From contig CBDHGL010000003.1 of the NCBI GenBank assembly GCA_965263105.1, forward strand, positions 4,216,001-4,280,000: 64,000 bases of DNA, read 5' to 3'. This DNA is from JBCCTX01 sp965263105 (GTDB lineage Bacteria > Bacteroidota > Bacteroidia > J057). This document shows, piece by piece, positions 9,897 through 16,616 of the stretch. Both the position numbers and the translations under genes were made by a program. The notes under the pieces are model-generated. The model was not told the origin of the DNA and did not search any database. It saw nothing but the letters and a program-made list of their open reading frames with translations. Position 1 is the stretch's first letter; each line of letters begins with the position of its first letter.

Positions 9897-9970
9897 AATA
9901 GTCGATAGTCCACGGTCCACGGTTTTTTCTGTGAAGATTTTCACTTGATTAAGCTGTGGACTGTCGACGA
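9897..9970 (+). repeat. Post-stop hairpin repeat (GTCGAC family), copy A
   Basis: Begins two bases after the stop of the surface-protein gene. The left arm ATAGTCGATAGTCCACGG pairs imperfectly with the right arm CTGTGGACTGTCGACGAT; between them lie a T run and the small palindrome GTGAAGATTTTCAC. Related copies lie at 21839, 46547, 48607, 57101 and 60667. It may act as a 3'-end structure or be a non-autonomous mobile element. Confidence 0.7.
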
Positions 9971-10030
9971 TAAACCATTCTCTGCCAACTCTCGCATTTT
10001 TAATACATGATCGTGTTAGGTAACACGGAA

Positions 10031-10060
10031 GGGAAGGAGGAAACTCCTTCCCTTTTTTTT
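10031..10060 (+). terminator. Rho-independent terminator
   Basis: Perfect 9-bp stem GGGAAGGAG / CTCCTTCCC with a GAAA tetraloop followed by eight T. It ends transcription coming from the giant surface-protein gene. Confidence 0.85.
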
Positions 10061-10065
10061 GTTAA

Positions 10066-10218
10066 CCACCTCCCCTTAGGTAAACAAAGGTACTCCTCCT
10101 AGATCCATCACACAGGTAGGGCAAGGAGGAGATAGGATTGAAGGCCTTAGCCTGCTATCTCAGCCCCCCTTCTCATTAAGGGGGGCGAGGCTAAATCTCG
10201 GATTTAGCCTGGGGGGTA
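10066..10218. repeat. GC-rich dispersed repeat, copy 4
   Basis: Full-length copy matching copy 1 at its 5' end (CCACCTCCCCTTAGGTAAAC) and copy 2 at its 3' end (GGCTAAATC-tcg-GATTTAGCC, then TGGGGGGTAC). It ends flush against the stop codon of the convergent metF gene, suggesting insertion at, or preference for, gene 3' ends. Confidence 0.75.
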
Positions 10219-11175
10219 CTACATATGCTTCTTCAACTTATCCATCAACATAAGAAAGGGTTTGGTATTTTGCATGATGTAAAAATGCAGGTAGAGGATT
10301 CCCGCATCCATTAACTCCATACATTGCTTATAGGCCCATTCTACCCCCACTTTGATTTCGGCTTCTCGGGTTTTGGCGGCCATCATGCGTTCGGTGAGTT
10401 CTGTAGGCAGGTCTATGTAGAAAATTTCGGGGAGCCGGCTTAGCTGCTTTTTGGAGGTGAGGATTTTCATCCCAGGTACCAGCGGAAGGCTAATCCCTTT
10501 TGCCTTCGCTGCCTTTAGAAAGGCAAAGTATTTCTGGGTATCAAAAAACATTTGTGAAACGCCATAATTCGCTCCCGCGTCTTGCTTTTCTTTGAGCTTG
10601 CATATATCAAAGTCCAGGTTGGGCGCCTGAAAGTGCTTTTCTGGGTAATAGGCTACCCCTGTACAAAAATTTGTTTTGGCTGCATCCACCAATTCATCAA
10701 TGTAATGGCCCTTATTCATACAAGAAATCTGCTTGACCAGATCAATTGCAAATCGGTTGGTGCTTCGGTCCTGAGGTATGCTGCGATAATTTTGTTTGTC
10801 CCCCCGAATAGCCAAAATATTTTCGATCCCCAGGTAATTGAGTTCTATTAAGGCGTCCTCGGTCTCTTCTCGGGTGAATCCCCCACACAGCAAATGAGGT
10901 ACAGGCTCCAGGTTGTATTTATATTTGATAGCCGCACACAGGCCAAAGGTTCCTGGACTTTTTCGCTTTACCACCTTTCTGAAACTTCCATCGGATTTTT
11001 CTTCCCAATAGACTTCTGCCGCATGACTGGTAACATCTATAAAGGGAGGCTTGAAGGGCAAAATGGATTCAATGGCCTCGTGTAATTTATTGATGTTCTT
11101 TCCCCGCCTGGGAGGAATAATTTCTACGCTGACAGTAGGGTTTTTTACCGATGTTAATAGTTCAACCACATGCAT
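10219..11175 (-). CDS. metF: Methylenetetrahydrofolate reductase MetF
   Basis: Reduces 5,10-methylenetetrahydrofolate to 5-methyltetrahydrofolate for methionine synthesis, using FAD in a TIM barrel. The 318-residue length is normal. Visible family segments are VSVEIIPPRRG (the FEFFPP-like start), DVTSHAAEVYWEE, PHLLCGGFTREETEDAL, NILAIRGDKQNY (the ALRGD segment), FCTGVAYYPEKH, KQDAGANYGVSQMFFD and LPLVPGMKIL. It stands alone on the minus strand, with a TATATTTG box 35 bases upstream of its ATG. Confidence 0.93.
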   Translation of the reverse strand: MHVVELLTSVKNPTVSVEIIPPRRGKNINKLHEAIESILPFKPPFIDVTSHAAEVYWEEKSDGSFRKVVKRKSPGTFGLCAAIKYKYNLEPVPHLLCGGFTREETEDALIELNYLGIENILAIRGDKQNYRSIPQDRSTNRFAIDLVKQISCMNKGHYIDELVDAAKTNFCTGVAYYPEKHFQAPNLDFDICKLKEKQDAGANYGVSQMFFDTQKYFAFLKAAKAKGISLPLVPGMKILTSKKQLSRLPEIFYIDLPTELTERMMAAKTREAEIKVGVEWAYKQCMELMDAGILYLHFYIMQNTKPFLMLMDKLKKHM

Positions 11176-11209
11176 AGACCTAGACGATTTGAATTTCTAT
11201 GAATAATTG

Positions 11210-11217
11210 CAAATATA
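11210..11217 (-). promoter_or_regulatory. Possible -7 promoter box of metF
   Basis: On the minus strand this reads TATATTTG, an exact match to the Bacteroidota -7 consensus TAnnTTTG, 35 bases before the metF start codon. No clean TTTG -33 element is visible at the usual spacing, so this is tentative. Confidence 0.35.
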
Positions 11218-11383
11218 ATTTGCTATACTGAGACCTTGTTGAAAGTTTTTACTTTACTTACAGATTAAACGAGAACCCAGTGAAAAGTTCAGCGCCCAAA
11301 GGTAATTAATTATTACAGATTTCGAAGAAAGGAAATTCCTGTTAGGTAAAGCGCTTCGAAATGTGCGAACCATTCAACTAACT

Positions 11384-12457
11384 ATGAATCTATTAGAGTT
11401 CATTGAACAGGCATTTATAGGCTTTGGAAACGCTGCCTGGGGACTCCCTTTACTAGCTTTGCTATTAGGAGGGGGTATTTTTTTTACGCTTTATCTCCAA
11501 TTGATTCCTTTTCGGTATTTCCGTCATGCCATTGATATTCTGCGTGGCAAATACGACAAAGAAGATGAAGTAGGGCAAATCAACCACTATCAAGCACTCT
11601 CTACGGCGCTCGCCGCGACTGTGGGGATGGGAAATATCAGTGGGGTTGCCGTCGCCATTACCACCGGAGGACCTGGGGCGGTGTTTTGGATGTGGGTGAG
11701 TGCCTTTATCGGGATTTCAACCAAATATTTCACCTGTACCCTGGCGGTTATGTATCGGGGAAAAGACTCGTTGGGGGAATACCAGGGGGGGCCCATGTAT
11801 GTAGTGATGGAAGGCATGGGAAAACGCTTCAAGCCCCTTGCGATTTTGTTTTGCGTAGCGGGCTTATTTGGGGTCCTACCCGCCTTTCAGGCCAATCAAT
11901 TGACGCAAACTATCCGAGACGTTGTCCTTATTCCTCAAGGAATCCAAGGAAGCTTCCAGACCAATCTGATAACGGGTTTGGTATTATCCGTCTTTGTTTC
12001 CCTGGTCATTTTTGGGGGGATCAAACGCATTGGGGAGGTCGCTGGAAGAATGGTTCCCACCATGGTGGTTTTATATAGTGCCTGTGTCTTACTGATTCTC
12101 GGATTGAATTATGAGGCGGTTCCGGAGAGTTTTCAATTGATTTTCACGGATGCCTTTACCGGCAATGCCGTTCTGGGAGGGGCCTTGGGGGCCATCATCA
12201 TGGCAGGAGCCCGTCGGGCTGCTTTCTCCAATGAGGCAGGGATCGGAACGGCTCCTCTGGCCCATGGAGCCGCCAAAACCAATGAACCGGTACGAGAAGG
12301 TCTCATTGCCATGCTAGGTCCCTTGATAGATACCATCATCGTATGTACCATGACGGCCCTGGCCATTATTGTTACCGGGAGTTGGTTGAATGCAACTGAC
12401 AGCGGGATTACCGTTACCCTCCAAGCTTTTGAGCAAGACCTGGGTCTTGCAGGGTAG
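11384..12457 (+). CDS. Alanine/glycine:cation symporter (AGCS), N-terminal part, frameshifted
   Basis: Inner-membrane sodium-coupled amino-acid symporter of the AGCS (AlsT/DagA) family. Start chosen at the ATG for MNLLEFIEQAFIGFGNAAWG, as the earlier in-frame start is GTG. Family features include HYQALSTALAATVGMGNISG, GGPGAVFWMWV, KYFTCTLAVMYRG, GGPMYV, IFGGIKRIGEVAGRMVP and AGARRAAFSNEAGIGTAPLAH. The frame stops at TAG 12455 directly after LGLAG. Removing one G from the GGG at 12452-12454 gives AGRYILTLCVTIFALTTMF, a correct continuation, so the stop comes from a one-base shift. The product may be non-functional, or the base may be a sequence error. Confidence 0.85.
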   Translation: MNLLEFIEQAFIGFGNAAWGLPLLALLLGGGIFFTLYLQLIPFRYFRHAIDILRGKYDKEDEVGQINHYQALSTALAATVGMGNISGVAVAITTGGPGAVFWMWVSAFIGISTKYFTCTLAVMYRGKDSLGEYQGGPMYVVMEGMGKRFKPLAILFCVAGLFGVLPAFQANQLTQTIRDVVLIPQGIQGSFQTNLITGLVLSVFVSLVIFGGIKRIGEVAGRMVPTMVVLYSACVLLILGLNYEAVPESFQLIFTDAFTGNAVLGGALGAIIMAGARRAAFSNEAGIGTAPLAHGAAKTNEPVREGLIAMLGPLIDTIIVCTMTALAIIVTGSWLNATDSGITVTLQAFEQDLGLAG

Positions 12458-12756
12458 ATACATACTTACCCTTTGCGTGACCATTTTTGCCCTAACCACG
12501 ATGTTCTCCATGTCTTATTATGGAACCAAATGCTTTTCTTTTCTCGCAGGAGCTCAGGTGAAGGACTATTACAATTACTTTTATGTGGCAACCATCGTTA
12601 TGGGGGCAGTGGTGTCTTTACCGGCTGTTTTGGGTTTGATAGATGGGATGTACGCCACCATGGCCATTCCCACCATGATCTCAGCTTTGTATTTGGCGCC
12701 CTGAGGTCCGGGCCGCCACCAAAGAATACTTTGCCAAAGACTATGAGAAAGCCTAA
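12455..12756 (+). pseudogene. AGCS symporter, C-terminal part across two frameshifts
   Basis: Continuation of the symporter in a second frame (RYILTLCVTIFALTTMF, then YYGTKCFSFLAG and IDGMYATMAIPTMISALYLAP), which ends at TGA 12702. Deleting one C from the CCC at 12699-12701 restores a third segment, PEVRAATKEYFAKDYEKA, and a TAA at 12754. Three frames are therefore needed to read one intact family protein. Both indels lie in short G or C runs. Confidence 0.8.
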
Positions 12757-13363
12757 CGTGCTCATGAAGGGAATCCTCCTGGGAATTATTTTGTTGGGTG
12801 TGCAAATTCACTCGCTTTCCGCCCAAGAATCGGGCTTTAGCTGGGGCTTGCAAGCAGGCGGAAATCGTGCCATTCTGGTGGGAGAGAATTCTGGGCTTGC
12901 CGAATTAGGTACACAATACGAAACGGGCCTGCAGGGGGCTGCCAACCTTCGCCTGCAATCCAAGGGAATGTTCTGGATGGGGTTTACCGTCTTTGTTACC
13001 CAGTGGGAAACGAGCAAACTCTTTCAGGAACGAGAAGTGGCCTTCCGTTTTCGGGAACTTGGCTTGCGGATGCCTTTTGGCTTACGCTTTGGGAAGCATA
13101 TACATTGGAGCCTGGCCATCTCAGGCCTTCGGCTATCAGAAGGAAAGGTCAAGGCAGAAGATGCCTCCCTCAATACGATTTCTAACTACCGCTTTTTGCG
13201 TACCGTCGATGCGGGTCTCTATTCCGATCTCTCCTATGAGCTTCCGTCGGGTTGGGGGCTGTACGTTGGGGCCTATCACAGCCTGGTCAATTTGTCCGAG
13301 GTCGTGCCCCTCCAATTGAGGCAGCTACGCTGGGAACTGGGGGTGAGGTGGTGGTGGAAATAG
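12743..13363 (+). CDS. Predicted outer-membrane beta-barrel protein
   Basis: The likely product is about 206 residues, starting MRKPNVLMKGILLG at 12743 (alternative ATG at 12764) with a signal peptide ending SLSAQ. The mature part has alternating hydrophobic and polar residues and many glycine/aromatic pairs (FSWGLQAGGNRA, LGLRMPFGLRFG, GWGLYVGAYHSL), ending in WELGVRWWWK, as in PorT-like or OmpA-barrel-type Bacteroidota proteins. The first 14 bases overlap the true end of the symporter gene, hinting at cotranscription. The open frame also extends upstream out of register and should not be used. Function unknown. Confidence 0.65.
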   Translation: MRKPNVLMKGILLGIILLGVQIHSLSAQESGFSWGLQAGGNRAILVGENSGLAELGTQYETGLQGAANLRLQSKGMFWMGFTVFVTQWETSKLFQEREVAFRFRELGLRMPFGLRFGKHIHWSLAISGLRLSEGKVKAEDASLNTISNYRFLRTVDAGLYSDLSYELPSGWGLYVGAYHSLVNLSEVVPLQLRQLRWELGVRWWWK

Positions 13364-13463
13364 GGGCCTGCGGCCCGTTATGTGTTTTAGAAATTGAACA
13401 CGGAGGCACAGGGACACGGAGAGATTTGTTATACAAATCAACTTCCCTCTTTCTCTTACCCCG

Positions 13464-14894
13464 TCAGCGTTTTTCTGCGTCAAAACTCAGTTCACGGAAT
13501 GCCAATGCCTTGTTTTCAAGGCCAGAATCTTTATCTCCCTTCACCTTCGACAATATCGCCTCTAGTAAGGGCAGCATATGGTTCAGACTCTGGGTCTTGA
13601 TGAGGAAATTCCAGAGGGGTTCAAACTTCTTCCAGCCGCCGCTGTAGAGGAAGTGCTTGAGCTTGTGCTTGTGGGATTCGTGTTGCCAACTGGCTTTGGC
13701 GATGTTGGACCAACTGTAAAAGGCTTTGTAGGCCCAGTCGTAACCTTCTTTGAGTTGAGTAGGGGAGAGTTTAGTCGTTTCATATACCACATGCCGGGTG
13801 TCATAGAGGTCCCAATTACGGGTCTTGATTCGATCCTGGACTTCCATTTCTTGGAAGAGCTGGGTGCCAGGGTAGGGGGTGAGTACGTGATAAGTAGAAG
13901 TAGTTAGGGCATTGTTCACCCCCCAATCTACCGTACGCTTGAAAACGTCCTGGTCATCGTCGTCCAAGCCAAAGACAAAACTCCCATTGATCATAATGCC
14001 CAAAGAATGAAGACGATTAACGGCTGCTTCGTAGTCTTTCTTCAGGTTTTGCTTCTTGTTGCTCTGGCGGAGGTTTTCAGGAGAAAAGGTCTCGAAGCCC
14101 ACAAAAAGACTCCTCATACCCGCCTCAGCAGCTTTTTCGATGAGGTTTCCCCGCAAAATAGAATCTACCGTTGCGGCCCCCTGAAAGACTCTGTTCATTC
14201 CCTTCATACCCTCGAAGAGTTCAGCGGCAAATTTCCCATTGCCCAACAAGTGATCGTCCAGGAAGTAAAGGTGTTTACCTGGTAAGCGGTCAATTTCTGC
14301 TAAGGCGTCATCTACCTGTTGGGTGTAGAAGGATTTCCCTCCCTGAAAGAAGGCATCCTTATAGCAAAAACTACAATGATGAGGGCAGCCTCGGGTAACT
14401 ACGATAGAATTGGGGACTAAATAACGATTTCGCTTAATCAAATCTCGTCTGATGGGAGGAATACTTGCCAGGGTTCGCTTGCTGGAGAAATAGGTCTTGC
14501 GGGGTGTGCCGTTTCGAAAATCTTTTAGAAACTCAGGGAATGTCTCCTCGCCAGGACCCAGGAAGATGCTATCGGCGTGTGCTCGGGCTTCTTCTGGTAA
14601 GGAAGTAACGTGTAGCCCTCCCAGGATGACATAAGCGCCTTTTTTTCGGTAATGATCTGCGATTTCATAGGAACGATAGGCATTGGTGATATACACTTGA
14701 ATGAGAACCAAATCGGGCTCATCCTCTAAGTCGAGGATCTCCACGTGTTGGTCCTGAAGGTCTATCTCATCCTCTGGTGAGAGATAGGCCGCAAGTGTTG
14801 CCAGACCCAAAGGAGGAAAAAGGGAGTATTTTATCGGACGCCAAAAGGGGCTTTCAGCCTCTGCTAATGCGGGAAGAATCATTTTAACTTTCAT
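13464..14894 (-). CDS. B12-binding-type radical SAM protein
   Basis: Radical S-adenosylmethionine enzyme of 476 residues. An N-terminal cobalamin-binding-like Rossmann region (about 1-130, with PPLGLATLAAYL and GGLHVTSLPEEA) precedes the radical SAM barrel with the 4Fe-4S motif C170-x3-C174-x2-C177 in RGCPHHCSFC. The C-terminal part resembles DUF4070-type tails (TPYPGTQLFQEM). Substrate unknown; relatives methylate or rearrange lipids, hopanoids or antibiotics. It lies three bases behind a sugar transferase gene, so the two form an operon that may modify an envelope glycan or lipid. A palindromic operator lies upstream of the pair at 15562. Confidence 0.85.
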   Translation of the reverse strand: MKVKMILPALAEAESPFWRPIKYSLFPPLGLATLAAYLSPEDEIDLQDQHVEILDLEDEPDLVLIQVYITNAYRSYEIADHYRKKGAYVILGGLHVTSLPEEARAHADSIFLGPGEETFPEFLKDFRNGTPRKTYFSSKRTLASIPPIRRDLIKRNRYLVPNSIVVTRGCPHHCSFCYKDAFFQGGKSFYTQQVDDALAEIDRLPGKHLYFLDDHLLGNGKFAAELFEGMKGMNRVFQGAATVDSILRGNLIEKAAEAGMRSLFVGFETFSPENLRQSNKKQNLKKDYEAAVNRLHSLGIMINGSFVFGLDDDDQDVFKRTVDWGVNNALTTSTYHVLTPYPGTQLFQEMEVQDRIKTRNWDLYDTRHVVYETTKLSPTQLKEGYDWAYKAFYSWSNIAKASWQHESHKHKLKHFLYSGGWKKFEPLWNFLIKTQSLNHMLPLLEAILSKVKGDKDSGLENKALAFRELSFDAEKR

Positions 14895-14897
14895 AAC

Positions 14898-15467
14898 TTA
14901 TTTCAGGTTGTGTTTTTGAAAAATCATCCTGCGAATGCGGGTTTTACCAAAGAGGTTCATGAGAAAAGAAAGGAAGAGTATGGCCAGATCGATGAGTAGG
15001 TTTCCATCCTTGAGGTAGCGCATGTCCCAAAACCAGGAAGTCTTCTTGTGTTGTCCTCCATAGAGTTGGGCATATCCCGAAATCCCAGGTTTTATATCCC
15101 ATCTCTTTGCGTGAAAGGTGTCGTCCCAGCCCAGGCGTTTTATATCTGCTGCTGTCAAAGCCCTTGGACCTACAATGCTCATTTCACCCCGTAGCACATT
15201 GATGAACTGGGGCCATTCGTCTATGCCCGTTCTTCTTAGGACCCGACCAGTCGGAGTGGCTACCTCATTGACCAGGGTCTGGAACTTCAGAATTTCAAAT
15301 TTCCTTTTTTCCTTCCCTATTCGAATTTGTCTGAAAAAAACCCCATGACCCTCCTTATATCTAAGAATGAGCGCTATTACCACCATAGGCAGGGCAAACA
15401 AGCTCAAAGCCATGAGAGAGAAGCTGATATCAAACAATCTTTTTGCCATGTAGAATGGAGTTGTCAT
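14898..15467 (-). CDS. Bacterial sugar transferase (undecaprenyl-phosphate glycosyl-1-phosphate transferase family)
   Basis: Transfers a sugar-1-phosphate to a polyprenyl-phosphate carrier to start a surface polysaccharide. Start chosen at the ATG giving MTTPFYMAKRLFDISFSL; the longer frame begins with TTG. It has an N-terminal membrane helix (about 15-40), then the family segments VFFRQIRIGKEKRKFEILKF, GRVLRRTGIDEWPQFINVL, GEMSIVGPRAL and DIKPGISGYAQL. It is the short form (about 190 residues) without the large N-terminal membrane domain. First gene of the operon with the radical SAM gene. Confidence 0.9.
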   Translation of the reverse strand: MTTPFYMAKRLFDISFSLMALSLFALPMVVIALILRYKEGHGVFFRQIRIGKEKRKFEILKFQTLVNEVATPTGRVLRRTGIDEWPQFINVLRGEMSIVGPRALTAADIKRLGWDDTFHAKRWDIKPGISGYAQLYGGQHKKTSWFWDMRYLKDGNLLIDLAILFLSFLMNLFGKTRIRRMIFQKHNLK

Positions 15468-15561
15468 AGGAAAATCCCAAGTAGATGGAGAGTACAAACA
15501 TCCTGATCCAGAGCTTTTTGCGTTTGAATAAGTGGATTCGATTTAGCATAAGGGTATTTGT

Positions 15562-15583
15562 AAAGTACTTTGTAATTCAAAGT
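15562..15583 (-). promoter_or_regulatory. Palindromic operator, copy 1
   Basis: Contains ACTTTGTAATTCAAAGT, a perfect inverted repeat of ACTTTG around a 5-base spacer, preceded by AAAGT, which also makes AAAGTACTTT self-complementary. The same 22 bases occur at 16506-16527. This copy lies about 95 bases upstream of the sugar transferase start and just downstream of the wHTH gene, in promoter position for the transferase/radical SAM operon. Confidence 0.7.
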
Positions 15584-15598
15584 GAAATCGCAAAAAAA

Positions 15599-15889
15599 TT
15601 ATTTCAACAATTGTTCAATAGCCTTTATGTGTTTGGCAAAGGCGTCCCGCCCTGCCGGTGTGGCTGAATACTTGGTATGGGGTTTTCTAGCCAAGAACTC
15701 CTTCTTATAGCTGATGTATTCCTTTTTCTCCAGGTTTTTGAGGTGGCTAGCCAGGTTCCCATCGGTCACATCCAGCAGATCCTTCAAGGAATTGAAGTCC
15801 AGGTAGTCGTTCACCACCAGGGCCGACATGATGCATAAGCGAATTTTATTCTCAAATGCCTTATCGAGATCTTTGAGCAGTTCTTTCAC
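15599..15889 (-). CDS. Winged-helix transcriptional regulator
   Basis: Small (96-residue) DNA-binding protein of the winged-helix HTH_34/MarR-like type. Visible are the recognition segment VTDGNLASHLKNLEKKEYIS and the wing with KKEFLARKPHTKYSATPAGR. The start is GTG and overlaps the stop of the upstream membrane-protein gene by four bases (GTGA), so the two are translationally coupled. Pairing of such a regulator with a small multi-pass membrane protein is common in Bacteroidota. It is the natural candidate to bind the two identical palindromes flanking this operon (inference). Confidence 0.85.
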   Translation of the reverse strand: MKELLKDLDKAFENKIRLCIMSALVVNDYLDFNSLKDLLDVTDGNLASHLKNLEKKEYISYKKEFLARKPHTKYSATPAGRDAFAKHIKAIEQLLK

Positions 15890-16503
15890 AAATTGTATTG
15901 AATCTGAATGTAAATGCCTGAAAAGATATTGATCACCCCAAAGCCTATGGCCCAGAATAGCAAGCTGAATTCTAGAAATAAAACAGAGAGCAAGCCTAAG
16001 AGAATGGCCAATATGCCAAAAATCCGTAATTCTTTATAGGTATTGTTGCTGGCATTTACTTGGGCTAAGCCGTAGAAAATCAAGGTCAAGGGAACCATGA
16101 AGCCCACGTATCCTTTTAGGAGCAGAATTAAACACAAAAGTCCTCCGCTTATGAGTGGGATCGCCAGATTGATCACGGCTCGCTTACTCTGAACGCCCCA
16201 AAGCTTTTGCTTTCGTTTTCTCGCTTCTTTCCTATTGAAATAGTAAACCCCCAAAAAGGTTAATAGAATGGTCCCACAAGCAATGAGCAAAATATCTCTT
16301 AGGATAGCGGGTGACAAAGGGATAGGTTCCAATGAGAGAGGGCCCAAAGATTTATAGGCGTATATCCAGATGAGATAGGCTGCGATCAAGGAAAAAATGC
16401 CGGCAAAGATTCCAGATAAGCCACTCAAAGACCGAAAACGGGAGGAACGGTCCATGATGTCTTTGATATCCTTGAGGTCTTGGAGGTATTTTTGATCTTC
16501 CAT
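15886..16503 (-). CDS. Multi-pass membrane protein paired with wHTH regulator
   Basis: About 205 residues with roughly six hydrophobic helices (for example GIFAGIFSLIAAYLIWIYAY, LLIACGTILLTFLGVYYF, LAILLGLLSVLFLEFSLLFW). The start is set at the ATG for MEDQKYLQDLKDIKD. The open frame extends seven codons further, but those codons are the palindromic site at 16506-16527, which is conserved as DNA elsewhere, so it is better read as regulatory. Function unknown; it may be a sensor or partner for the downstream regulator. Confidence 0.8.
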   Translation of the reverse strand: MEDQKYLQDLKDIKDIMDRSSRFRSLSGLSGIFAGIFSLIAAYLIWIYAYKSLGPLSLEPIPLSPAILRDILLIACGTILLTFLGVYYFNRKEARKRKQKLWGVQSKRAVINLAIPLISGGLLCLILLLKGYVGFMVPLTLIFYGLAQVNASNNTYKELRIFGILAILLGLLSVLFLEFSLLFWAIGFGVINIFSGIYIQIQYNL

Positions 16504-16505
16504 GA

Positions 16506-16527
16506 AAAGTACTTTGTAATTCAAAGT
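16506..16527 (-). promoter_or_regulatory. Palindromic operator, copy 2
   Basis: Identical over 22 bases to the site at 15562-15583 (core ACTTTGTAATTCAAAGT). It ends two bases before the start codon of the membrane-protein gene, a position where a bound repressor would block transcription or translation start. This suggests autoregulation of the membrane-protein/wHTH operon and co-control of the sugar transferase operon. Confidence 0.7.
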
Positions 16528-16616
16528 TAGCTTACTTTACGCGAGACTCCAATTTTTGTTTAAATTTTTGTAGTTTATACAGGTTGACACCTAATTTTTT
16601 ACCAATACAACTACCA

